Shown one piece after another: positions 1 through 8,523 of a stretch of DNA of 64,000 nt; position 1 is the first letter of the stretch; every line of letters begins with the position of its first letter. Source of the DNA: Bradyrhizobium sp. dw_78 (lineage in GTDB: Bacteria; Pseudomonadota; Alphaproteobacteria; Rhizobiales; Xanthobacteraceae). The stretch is taken from positions 248,001 to 312,000 of the forward strand of contig NZ_JAAVUS010000003.1 in assembly GCF_018449525.1 (NCBI RefSeq), written 5' to 3'. The notes beneath the pieces are model-generated. The model was not told the DNA's origin. It was given only the letters and a program-made list of their open reading frames with translations, and ran no database searches. The position numbers and the translations under genes were made by a program.

Positions 1-2
1 AA

Positions 3-848
3 AATAGCGTGGTGACCTCGCGCTACGGCAAATCACACATCAAGGTATTTCCGATCGGCATCGACCCGCGGAAATTCGCCGAGCAGTCCGCCAGGGCGGC
101 GTCCCATCCCGACGTGTCGCGGCTGCGGCGAAGCCTGAACGGCGAGAAACTCGCGATCGGTGTCGACCGGCTGGATTATTCCAAGGGGCTGGTCAACCGC
201 ATCAAGGCGTTCGACCGCATGTGGACGATGCAGCCTGCGCTGGCGCGAACGGTGTCGTTGTTGCAGATCGCAACGCCGTCGCGCGGCGCGATCGAAGCCT
301 ACGGCAATCTGCAAAGCGAACTTGCCAAGCTGGTCAGCGACGTCAATGGCCGACACGGCGAGGTGGACTGGACTCCGATCCGCTACCTCAACAAGGGCTA
401 TAGCCAGACCGTGCTGGCGGGCCTCTATCGCACGGCGCAGGTCGGCGTGGTGACGCCGCTGCATGACGGCATGAATCTCGTCGCCAAGGAATATGTCGCG
501 GCCCAGAACCCGGCCGATCCCGGCGTGCTGGTGCTGTCGAAATTCGCCGGCGCCGCGAACGAACTCGATACCGCGCTGCTGGTCAATCCGCACGATATCG
601 ACGGCATGGCGCGGACCATTGCGACCGCGGTCACGATGCCCCTGCACGAGCGGCGCATGCGCTGGGAAGCGATGATGGCGAAGCTTCGCGCCAGCACCAT
701 CCAGCAGTGGTTTGCCGATTTCGTCGATGCGTTGCAGGAAACAGCGCAGGAGACGCGGTCCGAGAGAGATCCGGCAGAGCCGTTGATCGACGAACCGCTG
801 GCCGTACGGTCGCTTCGCTCGGCCGGTTCCGGTGTGCAGTATCACTGA
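3..848 (+). CDS. otsA: Trehalose-6-phosphate synthase, C-terminal part (5' end outside window)
   Basis: This retaining GT20 glycosyltransferase makes trehalose 6-phosphate from UDP-glucose and glucose 6-phosphate in the cytoplasm, for osmo- and desiccation protection. The frame is open from the first base, so about 281 C-terminal residues are seen and the N-terminal part lies outside the window. Family motifs are clear: GVDRLDYSKGL (sugar-phosphate site), then TPLHDGMNLVAKEYVAAQ (nucleotide-sugar site). The tail after about residue 245 is acidic and then basic and looks poorly conserved. The GTG at position 9 is internal, not a start. No other trehalose gene is visible. Confidence 0.93.
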   Translation, partial: NSVVTSRYGKSHIKVFPIGIDPRKFAEQSARAASHPDVSRLRRSLNGEKLAIGVDRLDYSKGLVNRIKAFDRMWTMQPALARTVSLLQIATPSRGAIEAYGNLQSELAKLVSDVNGRHGEVDWTPIRYLNKGYSQTVLAGLYRTAQVGVVTPLHDGMNLVAKEYVAAQNPADPGVLVLSKFAGAANELDTALLVNPHDIDGMARTIATAVTMPLHERRMRWEAMMAKLRASTIQQWFADFVDALQETAQETRSERDPAEPLIDEPLAVRSLRSAGSGVQYH

Positions 849-1225
849 CCGCGCGGCAATCCATCGCCGGCTGATCGCGGTACGATGCGCCATCCTTGAT
901 GGCGTTATGTTTCGGCGCGCCCGGATGATCCGGGGCACGACGTCTTTTGCCTCAATCCGTCTTTGCCTTGGCCGATGCGAATACGCCCTGTCCCGCTGGC
1001 GGCAAGCGCCGCGCCGAAGGTCATGCCGTCTCCACAAAACCGAATGGCCGCTCCGGTCGGTCGTCCTTGCCGGCCGGTTTCCGCCTCACCGGCTTTCGCC
1101 AGCGCCTGCCGGCCGCCGCCGGAAATGCAAAATTATCAATAATATTCAATCGGTTGGGAAAATTGCGGCGATCCCGGCCACAGTCCCTTGCAAAACTCCT
1201 CCCGCGCCTTCAAGAGAGGGCATCC
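849..1225. other. Intergenic stretch, otsA to tRNA-Ser
   Basis: These 377 bases hold no reading frame with family similarity. Short ORFs on either strand here run into the tRNA and give tRNA-derived peptides. An A/T-rich patch at about 1130-1150, just ahead of the tRNA, is the most plausible place for its promoter, but I see no clean -35/-10 pair. Confidence 0.5.
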
Positions 1226-1315
1226 GGAGAGATGGCCGAGTGGCTTAAGGCGCACGCTTGGAAAGCGTGTGTGCGGGAAACCGTACCGTGGGTTCGAATC
1301 CCACTCTCTCCGCCA
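1226..1315 (+). tRNA. tRNA-Ser, anticodon GGA
   Basis: The acceptor stem GGAGAGA (1226-1232) pairs with TCTCTCC (1305-1311), followed by discriminator G and an encoded CCA (1313-1315). The anticodon arm has stem CACGC, loop TTGGAAA and stem GCGTG, giving anticodon GGA, which reads UCC and UCU. A long variable arm, typical of class II serine tRNAs, lies between the anticodon and T arms, and the T loop GGTTCGAATCC is canonical. Its last 14 bases are the first part of the 82-bp repeat that bounds the downstream island, so it is the integration target. Confidence 0.97.
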
Positions 1316-1383
1316 AAATCTCCCAAAAACCCTGCAAATTAAGCCCATTCCGCACTTTGTGGCCCCTTCTACCCCTGCCGATA
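1302..1383 (+). repeat. attL: left copy of the 82-bp direct repeat
   Basis: Bases 1302-1383 repeat at 17613-17694 at a constant offset of 16,311 with a single mismatch (C1346 versus A17657). The repeat comprises the last 14 bases of tRNA-Ser, including CCA, and 68 bases downstream. This copy is joined to the intact tRNA, as expected for attL when an integrase restores the gene on insertion. Confidence 0.93.
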
Positions 1384-1596
1384 CGCCCGATGGTCGCGGC
1401 CTTTATCTGCAAGTCACGAAAAGGGGGCGCCGGCGACGTCACCCGGTCTTGGCTGTTCCAATACTCTTGGAACGGCAAGGTGCGGCAGGTGGGCCTCGGG
1501 TCGTACCAGCAGGCCTCGCTGGCTCAGGCAAGAAAGCGCGCCAAAGCCGCGCGCGACAAGCTGGCCAACGGCATCGATCCGATCGGCGAGAAGCGA
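1377..1596 (+). pseudogene. Tyrosine integrase, N-terminal remnant (frameshifted)
   Basis: Two adjacent frames together give the start of a DUF4102-type phage/island integrase: DGRGLYLQVTKRG in one frame, then DVTRSWLFQYSWNGKVRQVG and SLAQARKRAKAARDKLANGI in another. The first part of the gene, including the start codon, is missing. The remnant begins directly at the end of the att repeat, where both the repeat and the integrase carry GCCGATA, which suggests a deletion at a 7-base microhomology. No catalytic domain is left. The same protein segment is found at 17758-18160, beyond the right repeat. Confidence 0.8.
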
Positions 1597-2068
1597 TTGC
1601 GGTGGGATGAGATCGGCGAACGCATGCAAACGCCTAGCCTGACAGATGTCTGAAGGCCCCTTTCCGAGTGCATTTTTCAGCCCTGATACGGGCTGCGGTT
1701 AGGCCGATGGGATGTCTATCCCAACAAGGATGTTGCGAAGTGGCAGATATCGTTACCCGGCTCGTCGCTCCGAAATAATGAGCCGTATTCGAGGAAGCCG
1801 GAGGTTGCGAATTGACGTTGAAAGGCCATCGTCGTCGCGCTCGATGTGAGCGCGTGCTTATGGCCCTACACACGAATGCTGCTGACTGCCTGCAGTTCGT
1901 GTTGTGCATCCTGCATCAAAACGCTGCTCAATAGTCACGCCGCCGCGTCGACAGGCGTCTAAGGTAAATTCAATCGGCCGACCGATCTCCTTCGTATCCG
2001 CAGGACGATCTTCTGCATTCCCGGAAATCAGTATCCGGCTTTTGTCGGTCCGGCCTCAAAAACGGTCT
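1597..2068. other. Island left arm without recognisable gene
   Basis: About 470 bases between the integrase remnant and the regulator gene. Short ORFs on both strands (for example 1634-1909 minus and 1904-2101 plus) match nothing I know and have no ribosome binding site. It is probably decayed island sequence. Confidence 0.5.
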
Positions 2069-2935
2069 TCAACCAGTCAAGCGAACGAAGCGCTCGCTTA
2101 GGGAGGCCACCTTTTCCAAACGGTTGAGATTTTGTCGAACTGCGTCCGGTTGGGCATGCACGCAGAATGCGAGTAAAAGATTGGTAATGGCAACGGCGGC
2201 CACGAAAGAATTGCCGTAGAAGTCGGAAATGGCAGGGGCGATCAGGCTGTAGTCGCTGAGTTGAGCGGCTGGCGAATTCCGCGAATCGGTAATGGCGCTA
2301 GTGGGCGCCCCGGCGGACTTGGCGATCTGAATCGCGTCCACCGTCGCCTTGCTGTATCGGGGAAAGGAATATGCGATCAGGACATCCTTTTCGTTTGCCC
2401 AACTCAGCTGCTCGAACATGGAATCGCTCGATACAATGACCGTGACCTTGGGTGAGATCTTGGTGAGATAGTGGCCCAGCAGGATGGCTGGCGAACGCGA
2501 TGATCGAAGCCCGACAATATAACAGGTTCGCGCAGCGCATATGGCATCCACCAATTCCTGCAGAGCCTTGCAGTCGACGGTTTCGAGCGCCGCACGAAGA
2601 TTGGAGATTTCCCGATCGGCCAGATGCTCGACAAGTTTCGACTTGTCCTTGATTTCGTCGCTGCCGATGAGGCGGTCCACGGGGGACAGAGTTTCAAGCA
2701 GCCCCTGGCGCAGGAAATCCTGCAGTTCGGGATAGCCGTGGAAGCCGAGCATTCTCGCAAAGCGGACGACCGTCGATTCGCTTGCGCCGACGCTCGATGC
2801 GATTTCCGCCGCCGTCAAAAATGCCGCTTTGTGTCCGCTTTTCAAAAGGAACGCCGCGATTTTATTGTGCGTGACGGACAGCGATCGCTCAATGACGTTT
2901 AAGCGCTCGAGCAGGGTTCTTTCTTGCAACTTCAT
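2069..2935 (-). CDS. MurR/RpiR-family transcriptional regulator
   Basis: The 288-residue protein has an N-terminal HTH_6 domain (residues 1-75, with TAAEIASSVGASESTVVRFA as the recognition part) and a C-terminal SIS sugar-isomerase-type domain (about 110-250, with CYIVGLRSSR and SYSFPRYS-like segments) that normally binds a small phosphorylated or carboxylated ligand. It is transcribed away from the LLM gene across a 390-base region that holds a repeated motif, the usual layout for a local regulator. GGGAG abuts the ATG directly, so the TTG two codons downstream is an alternative start. The SIS domain need not mean a sugar substrate; I infer that it senses the island's substrate or an intermediate. 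Confidence 0.9.
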   Translation of the reverse strand: MKLQERTLLERLNVIERSLSVTHNKIAAFLLKSGHKAAFLTAAEIASSVGASESTVVRFARMLGFHGYPELQDFLRQGLLETLSPVDRLIGSDEIKDKSKLVEHLADREISNLRAALETVDCKALQELVDAICAARTCYIVGLRSSRSPAILLGHYLTKISPKVTVIVSSDSMFEQLSWANEKDVLIAYSFPRYSKATVDAIQIAKSAGAPTSAITDSRNSPAAQLSDYSLIAPAISDFYGNSFVAAVAITNLLLAFCVHAQPDAVRQNLNRLEKVASLSERFVRLTG

Positions 2936-3325
2936 CTCCCGTTTTCCGAACTGCGAATTCAGAAGTCATATAGTGACTATTATTAAGGCAATAACGCAAG
3001 TCTTGCATCAATGACGGAATACTGTTATCTCGGTAAATTATAGCAAGCGCTCCTGCACTTTTGGGCATGTTAACAATCGGGTTCTCCCTCGGAAGTCTCG
3101 TTGGAAAGTCTCGGTGGGTTCGAAAATATCTTGTTCGCGACGGGTAATGGCGGGCCTTGCTCTCGTTCAGCCAGAACTGCGCATTGTCGCGTGTGTCGAT
3201 CTCTCCCGCCATCGGCGTAACGCGATAGGTCCCGGCGGAAACTCCATCGTTTCCGGACGGAGGCGGTGTGTCATCTGCGACCGCCGCACTGGGTATGCAA
3301 GACTTGATATCAAGGTGAAGTTCGA
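2936..3325. promoter_or_regulatory. Divergent control region between the RpiR gene and the LLM gene
   Basis: This 390-base region separates divergent genes. Near the regulator it is A/T-rich (about 2960-3050) and contains GCAAG-T-CTTGC (2996-3006), a short inverted repeat overlapping the shared motif at 3002-3029. No reading frame on either strand looks real. It should hold the regulator's promoter and the promoter of the LLM gene. Confidence 0.6.
3002..3029 (+). promoter_or_regulatory. Island motif copy 1 (CTTGCATCAATGACGG plus TGTTATC)
   Basis: Bases 3002-3017 are identical to 8496-8511, and the TGTTATC that follows (3023-3029) recurs at 8517-8523 with the same spacing: 24 of 28 positions match between the copies. 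The core ATCAATGACGG is present a third time at 4409-4419. TTGCAT with TGTTAT resembles a -35/-10 pair with short spacing, so it could be a promoter, an operator of the RpiR-type protein, or both. Confidence 0.6.
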
Positions 3326-4336
3326 ATGACGAGGATCGGTTTTGCTACGGGCTACGACCACACCGTTCGTATCCAGGACTTTGCCAACGCAATACGTGCG
3401 GCGGAGGATCGCAATTTTGAGATTGGATTCTTCTCCGAGACATGGGCGCTGATGCGCGACTCGGTCACGGCCATGGCGGCGTTTGCGATGGCCACCAATA
3501 AAATCAGTTTGGGCTGTACCCAGATTGTCCGTCTTCGCAGCCCCGTATTGATGGCGCAGACGGCGGCGACCCTCGACGAGTTTTCCGGCGGACGAATGGT
3601 GATATGCCCGGGGGCGGCATCAGAGGTTCATGCCAAACGCCACGGATTCGAGCATGTGACGCCCGCGCTAGCTCTGAGGGAATGGGTCGAGGTTTTCCGG
3701 CTGATGCTGTCTGGTGACAAGGTCGATTACCAGGGCAAGCTGTTGAAAATCGAAGGCGCCCAATTGGGCTGGAAGCCCGTTCGTTCCAGGATTCCACTTT
3801 GGTTTGCCGCGACGAGCACGACCGGTCTTCGGCTTGCGGGAAAATTGGCTGATGGAGTCCTGCTCAATACCGTTTCATCCCCGGAATATGCAGCCAACGC
3901 TATCAAGATCGTGAAGGCGGCGGCCGAGGAAGAGGGGCGCGACTGGAAGGATTTCCAGGTTGCTATTCTCATCAATACCTCGGTCGAGGACGACCCGGAT
4001 GCCGCCATCGACGCGGTGCGTTGGGAAGTCGCTAACAAGTTCATGCCCGAAAAGGTCGTCTCGCAATCAAAGGCGCGACAGCGCGTCGGAGAACCCTATA
4101 TCGACGAGGATGAATTGCCGCGTCTTCATTCCGCGTATGCGACGGGAGGCAAGGAAGCCTTGGCAAAGGCCCTCAGCAAGAAAACAGTCCAGGGTCTGAC
4201 AGCAGCTGGAACGCCGGCCGATGTCGTGAAGAAGATTCAGGAGTATCGGGACGCCGGGGTACATCTTCCGATCGTCAGGCCCGCGGCCTGGCATCAGAAT
4301 GAAGCAATTCTCAATCTGTTCGCTCCCCGAAATTAG
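3326..4336 (+). CDS. LLM-class (luciferase-like) F420-type oxidoreductase
   Basis: The 336-residue protein is a luciferase-like TIM barrel. The N-terminus MTRIGFATGYDH, the segment GFFSETWALMRDS, the core KISLGCTQIVRLRSP and the GGRMVICPGAASEV loop are typical of the methylene-tetrahydromethanopterin-reductase-like branch; the C-terminal GTPADVVKKIQEYRDAGV is also family-typical. These enzymes move hydride or oxygen using F420 or FMN. The FbiC and F420-reductase genes in the same island favour a deazaflavin. AAGGTG lies 8 bases before the ATG. The gene stands apart from the next by 270 bases and may have its own promoter. The substrate is unknown; ring or imine reduction is my inference. Confidence 0.85.
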   Translation: MTRIGFATGYDHTVRIQDFANAIRAAEDRNFEIGFFSETWALMRDSVTAMAAFAMATNKISLGCTQIVRLRSPVLMAQTAATLDEFSGGRMVICPGAASEVHAKRHGFEHVTPALALREWVEVFRLMLSGDKVDYQGKLLKIEGAQLGWKPVRSRIPLWFAATSTTGLRLAGKLADGVLLNTVSSPEYAANAIKIVKAAAEEEGRDWKDFQVAILINTSVEDDPDAAIDAVRWEVANKFMPEKVVSQSKARQRVGEPYIDEDELPRLHSAYATGGKEALAKALSKKTVQGLTAAGTPADVVKKIQEYRDAGVHLPIVRPAAWHQNEAILNLFAPRN

Positions 4337-4408
4337 GCGCGGAGTATTGCGGGTGAGCTTGTGAACCAGATTTCTTGCCGGCAGTCGGAGATCGAGATTC
4401 TATCATCG

Positions 4409-4419
4409 ATCAATGACGG
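4409..4419 (+). promoter_or_regulatory. Island motif copy 2 (ATCAATGACGG)
   Basis: The 11-mer ATCAATGACGG, identical to the core of the copies at 3007-3017 and 8501-8511, lies about 190 bases upstream of the molybdenum hydroxylase operon. The flanks differ (no TTGC before it, no TGTTATC after it), so it is a weaker or core-only site. The 4337-4606 gap otherwise holds no gene. Confidence 0.45.
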
Positions 4420-4606
4420 GAGATCGCGCGACGGGAGTGCGTGCGGGAAGGACTGGGGCTTGTATAGCGCGGGCCGATCCGGGCGCCGCCGTTGCGAGCG
4501 GCATGACGAGAAAACGAGACGGCCAAGCGGATGTAACCGTCGATACTGGTTCCGTCCGGCCGCCGAGGATCCCGGCAAATCACGCCGACGCTGACCGGGA
4601 GCCGTC

Positions 4607-5464
4607 ATGAAGCCGCCAAGCTTTGCATACGCGTCGCCTTCGACTTTGGCTGAAGCCGTCAATCTGCTGGCCTCGGGCAACGGGAATGCAAAAGTGATTT
4701 CGGGCGGCCAAAGTCTGATGCCGATGCTGGCATTCCGTCTCGCTGCGCCCGATTTGCTTGTCGATCTCAAGCACCTGAAGGATCTCGGTACCATCACGAT
4801 CGGCGACGATGGTGTCAGGTTGGGTGCCAAGGTCCGATGGTGCGACATCGAGAACGACCGACGATTGGTCCGTAGTCATCCTTTGCTTGCGGAAGCCATA
4901 AAACACGTCGCGCATTATCAGGTCCGTAACCGGGGAACGATCGGGGGTTCGCTCGCGCATGCGGACCCGTCTGCCGAGATGCCCGGCGTGGCGTTGACCT
5001 GCGACGGTGAGATGACCATCGTGGGAAGCGGTGGCACCCGAGTAGAAAAAGCATCCTCGTTCTTTACCGGTCCGTTGCAGACGAGTCTGGAGCCGGACGA
5101 AATTGTTACCGAACTCCACCTTCCGGCCTGGCCCGCCACGAGACGCTGGGCGTTTCGGGAGTTTGCCCGCAGAAAAGGCGACTTCGCGATGGCCGGGGTG
5201 CTGCTTTTCTATGATCTGGATCACAGGAATTGCGCGGTCGACGCACACATCGGCGCGATCGGCATTGCCGATTGCCCGATCAGACTGTCCGCGGCAGAGG
5301 CGGCGCTAAACGGAAATGCGGTCACGGAAGACTGCATTGCTGCCGTGGCAGCGGCAGCGAAGGAATCGATCGATCCGCCGTCCGACATCCATGCGCCCGG
5401 TGCCTATCGTCGCGCGCTGCTGGGTACGTTACTGGCTCGCGGCCTTCAACACTCGATCTCCTGA
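4607..5464 (+). CDS. Molybdenum hydroxylase, FAD-binding medium subunit (CoxM-like)
   Basis: This 285-residue subunit carries the FAD that takes electrons from the 2Fe-2S centres of a xanthine-oxidase-family enzyme. The N-terminal FAD-binding domain includes KVISGGQSLMPMLAFRLA and VRNRGTIGGSLAHADPSAE, the two flavin loops of this family; a C-terminal CO-dehydrogenase flavoprotein domain follows from about residue 175. GGGAG precedes the ATG. The order medium, small, large is the cox-type order, and the next subunit begins 17 bases after the stop. It is inside the island and presumably serves the same substrate as its neighbours. Confidence 0.93.
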   Translation: MKPPSFAYASPSTLAEAVNLLASGNGNAKVISGGQSLMPMLAFRLAAPDLLVDLKHLKDLGTITIGDDGVRLGAKVRWCDIENDRRLVRSHPLLAEAIKHVAHYQVRNRGTIGGSLAHADPSAEMPGVALTCDGEMTIVGSGGTRVEKASSFFTGPLQTSLEPDEIVTELHLPAWPATRRWAFREFARRKGDFAMAGVLLFYDLDHRNCAVDAHIGAIGIADCPIRLSAAEAALNGNAVTEDCIAAVAAAAKESIDPPSDIHAPGAYRRALLGTLLARGLQHSIS

Positions 5465-5481
5465 GGACCTGGACACGCCGG

Positions 5482-5955
5482 ATGCAAGTTGCATTTGAAC
5501 TCAACGGAGATCCGGTCAACGCGGACGTCGAACCCCGCACGACGCTTGCCGACTGTATCAGGGATCGTTTGGGGCGGACCGGGACTCATGTCGGATGCGA
5601 GCATGGTGTTTGCGGGGCTTGCACCGTGCTCGTCAATGGCGAGGCCGTCCGTTCCTGCCTGATGCTGGCCGTGCAGGCACAGGACGAAAAGGTTGTCACG
5701 ATCGAAGGGTTGTCCGGAGACCAGTTGTCTCCCCTGCAGGCAGCGTTTCGCAAACACCATGCGCTTCAGTGCGGCTTTTGTACGCCGGGTTTCATCACCA
5801 CCGCCCACGCGCTTCTTACCAACGAGCCGGACGCCGACCAGGAAAGGATACGCGAGGTCCTGTCGGGCAATCTGTGCAGATGCACCGGCTACATTCCGAT
5901 CGTGGAGGCTATTCTGGATGCCCGCAGTCACTATGCCCGCGACGGGGAAAAGTGA
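5482..5955 (+). CDS. Molybdenum hydroxylase, 2Fe-2S small subunit (CoxS-like)
   Basis: The 157-residue protein has the two 2Fe-2S clusters of the family: a plant-ferredoxin type, with CEHGVCGAC and a later RSC, and the all-alpha C-terminal type, with CGFCTPG and CRCTGY. It relays electrons from the molybdenum site to FAD. I place the start at the ATG at 5482 because the ferredoxin domain begins at once (MQVAFELNGDPV); the frame is open further upstream only by chance overlap with the flavin subunit. Its TGA shares a base with the ATG of the large subunit, so translation is probably coupled. Confidence 0.93.
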   Translation: MQVAFELNGDPVNADVEPRTTLADCIRDRLGRTGTHVGCEHGVCGACTVLVNGEAVRSCLMLAVQAQDEKVVTIEGLSGDQLSPLQAAFRKHHALQCGFCTPGFITTAHALLTNEPDADQERIREVLSGNLCRCTGYIPIVEAILDARSHYARDGEK

Positions 5956-8231
5956 TGAAGGTCTCGAATTCCTACGTCGGCCGTCCGATGGAGCGCGTCG
6001 AGGATCTTCGCATGGTGCGAGGCAGGGGCACCTACGTCGCAGACGTCAATCGGCCTGACCAGCTTTATGCGGTGATCCTGCGCAGTTCCGTTGCTCACGG
6101 GACGATCCGCTCTATCGACTTCACCCGCGCTCTCGAACTACCGGGAGTCAGGCATGTCCTGACCGCTGGCGGTCTGGGCGATTTCGTCCCGCGCATTCCC
6201 GTGCGCTTGCAATCGCTGCCCGAGCTTGAGCCGTTTCACCAGCCGGTGCTTGCGGACCGGAAGGTTCGCTATGTCGGAGAGCCCGTTGCGGTCGTGATCG
6301 CCGATACGGCGGCGATCGCTGAAGATGCCCTGGAGCATATCGTTCTCGATATTGAAACGCTGCCTGCCGTCGCCGGCCGGGAACAGGCCGAAACCGAGCC
6401 TTCGCTTCTTTTCGAAGGCCATGGCTCCAACACCGCAATTACCTGGAGGGCTTGTCTCGGCGACGCCGATGCGGCGTTCAAGTCCGCAGACTACGTGCGA
6501 CGCGAACGGTTTAAAGTTCAGCGCCACACCGCAATGTTCATGGAGCCGCGAGGCTTCGTTGCCGAATGGAATGCTGTTGCGGGTGAAATGACGGTCTGGG
6601 GCACGGCAAAGACGGCCTTTTACAATCGTCGCGTGCTTGCCGCTGCTCTCGGCCTGGACGAGCACGCCGTAAAGCTGGTCGAGGTCGATGTCGGCGGCGG
6701 ATTCGGGTCGCGGGGAGAATTTTATCCCGAGGACTATCTGATTCCCGCCGCGGCCATGATCGCGCGGCGACCCGTGAAGTGGACCGAAGATCGGCGGGAA
6801 CACATGATGAGTGCCAATCACTCGCGCGACATCGAGTGTGACGTTGAGATCGCGGTGAGCCGTGACGGGCGCTTCCTGGGACTCCGCGGTCAGATCTGGG
6901 CGGACATTGGCGCCTATCTCCGGACAAATGGTTCAGTTGGTCCGCGGAATGTCGCGCAATGCATGTCCGGTCCTTATTGTTTCGAGAGCGTCGATCTCAG
7001 GAGCTCGATGCTGGTGACAAACAAGACCCCGACCGGCAGTTACCGGGGGCCGGGAAGGTTCGAGGCCGATTTCGCCCGCGAGCGCTTGATCGATATCGTT
7101 GCAAGAGATCTTGAGATGGATCGTCTCGAGTTGCGACGCCGCAATCTGGTCGCGGACAGCCAGATGCCATATCCGCTTCCGACCGTGACCCCATTCGAAA
7201 GTACGAACGAACTCGATAGCGGCGACTATCACGCGGTGTTCGACCGTTGTCTGGCGGAATTCAAATGGGAAGACAGGAGCAAACTGCGCGGCAGGTTGAT
7301 CGACGGCTATTATCACGGCCTCGGAATCGGCAGCTTCATAGAGGGCGGCGCCGCGGGGCCAAAGGAAGACGCGCGGCTCGTTCTCGAAACGGATGGTTCG
7401 CTTTCGGTATATCTCGGCTCGTCCGCGATCGGCCAGGGACTGGAAACGATCATGTCCCAGATTGCAGCCGACGCGATGGAGGTTCCTTTTGAGAGGATCA
7501 CGATCAATCACGGATCGACCGATCATGTGAAGGACGGCTACGGCTCGTATCATTCGCGCTCGACGGTGATGGGCGGCTCGTCAATTCTGCTCGCGGCGGA
7601 GAAATTAAAGGAGCTTATTCGCGAGACCGCTGCGAAACGCTTCAATTGCAGTCCCGCCGACGTCTCGATCGACGGGGAGAAGGTCAGCCATGCCGGCAAT
7701 CACCTGACGTTTTCAAATCTTTCGGACATTCCGCTGGAGGTCGAAGCCTCGTTCTTCAACAGCAAGCACACCTGGGCATACGGCACGCAGGCGGCATATG
7801 TCGCGGTCGATCCCGGCACAGGCCATGTCAAGGTGATCGATTATCTCTCGGTCGAGGACGTTGGCCGGATGATCAATCCCCTGACGCTGCACGGACAGGC
7901 GATCGGGTCGATCGTGCAGGGCCTCGGCGGGACCTTCCTTGAGCATCTCGTTTATGATTCCGAAGGCCAGCTCCTGACCGGCTCGTTTGCCGACTATCTG
8001 CTGCCGACGGCATCCGACTTTCCCAACATCCGGTCGATTACGCTTGAGTTGAAGCGGTGCCCCAACAATCCCCTGGGAGCAAAGGGCGCAGGCGAGGGCG
8101 GCATAATTCCGGTCGCGGGCGTGATCGGCAATGCGGTGGCCGACGCCCTGTTTCATCTGAACGTCCAGCCGAACGAACTGCCGCTTTCCCCTCCGCGCCT
8201 ATGGCAATTGATTGAGGAAGCTCGACAGTAA
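5955..8231 (+). CDS. Molybdenum hydroxylase, molybdopterin-cytosine-dinucleotide large subunit
   Basis: The 758-residue catalytic subunit hydroxylates its substrate with water as oxygen source. The N-terminal aldehyde-oxidase hammerhead domain starts at VGRPMERVEDLRMVRGRGTY, and the Mo-binding part has GGGFGSRGEFYPED. The active-site loop reads GSYRGPGRFEA, so the AYRCSFR cysteine loop of true CO dehydrogenase is absent and this is a form II/aldehyde- or N-heterocycle-type hydroxylase. The catalytic Glu is predicted at residue 714 (KGAGEGG). The start at 5955 overlaps the previous stop. The substrate is unknown; the deazaflavin and amidohydrolase neighbours suggest an N-heteroaromatic compound. 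Confidence 0.92.
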   Translation: MKVSNSYVGRPMERVEDLRMVRGRGTYVADVNRPDQLYAVILRSSVAHGTIRSIDFTRALELPGVRHVLTAGGLGDFVPRIPVRLQSLPELEPFHQPVLADRKVRYVGEPVAVVIADTAAIAEDALEHIVLDIETLPAVAGREQAETEPSLLFEGHGSNTAITWRACLGDADAAFKSADYVRRERFKVQRHTAMFMEPRGFVAEWNAVAGEMTVWGTAKTAFYNRRVLAAALGLDEHAVKLVEVDVGGGFGSRGEFYPEDYLIPAAAMIARRPVKWTEDRREHMMSANHSRDIECDVEIAVSRDGRFLGLRGQIWADIGAYLRTNGSVGPRNVAQCMSGPYCFESVDLRSSMLVTNKTPTGSYRGPGRFEADFARERLIDIVARDLEMDRLELRRRNLVADSQMPYPLPTVTPFESTNELDSGDYHAVFDRCLAEFKWEDRSKLRGRLIDGYYHGLGIGSFIEGGAAGPKEDARLVLETDGSLSVYLGSSAIGQGLETIMSQIAADAMEVPFERITINHGSTDHVKDGYGSYHSRSTVMGGSSILLAAEKLKELIRETAAKRFNCSPADVSIDGEKVSHAGNHLTFSNLSDIPLEVEASFFNSKHTWAYGTQAAYVAVDPGTGHVKVIDYLSVEDVGRMINPLTLHGQAIGSIVQGLGGTFLEHLVYDSEGQLLTGSFADYLLPTASDFPNIRSITLELKRCPNNPLGAKGAGEGGIIPVAGVIGNAVADALFHLNVQPNELPLSPPRLWQLIEEARQ

Positions 8232-8495
8232 CGTATCGTTCTGTCGCGCGCCGACCGGCCCGTATGAAAATCGCGCCTGTCGATGGTCTCCCGTTCCGCG
8301 CTGAGGATGTCTGGATAGCCGACGGCTCTTCCCGTTCTGCGATGACCGACGTCCCGCAAGCGGTCGCCGGTACAACCGCGTTTCGCGCCGTGCGCCGCCT
8401 TGTCAGATTGGATTTCGGTTGTGCCGCGCCAAGCGACTACGGGGGCCGCCCGACATCCTTGCGGGTGATCAGGCCAGTGAAGAAATAGCAGAATA

Positions 8496-8523
8496 CTTGC
8501 ATCAATGACGGCAATATGTTATC
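8496..8523 (+). promoter_or_regulatory. Island motif copy 3, upstream of the hydrolase genes
   Basis: CTTGCATCAATGACGG here is identical to 3002-3017, and TGTTATC follows at the same distance. It lies at the end of the 284-base gap after the molybdenum hydroxylase operon and overlaps the first possible ATG (8516) of the M20 gene. If it is a promoter or operator, transcription would begin downstream of that ATG and the M20 protein would start at a later codon. Confidence 0.6.

Noticed and set aside
947..1653. Open frames across the tRNA (for example 947-1342 and 1188-1610 plus, 1136-1348 minus)
   Set aside because: They translate the tRNA-Ser gene and att sequence (peptides such as MAEWLKAHAWKACV) and are not proteins; only the integrase-like parts after 1377 are kept, as a pseudogene.
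5230..5954. N-terminal extensions of the 2Fe-2S and large molybdenum subunits in open upstream frame
   Set aside because: The extensions overlap the preceding subunit genes and have no family similarity; the internal ATGs at 5482 and 5955 start exactly at conserved domains.
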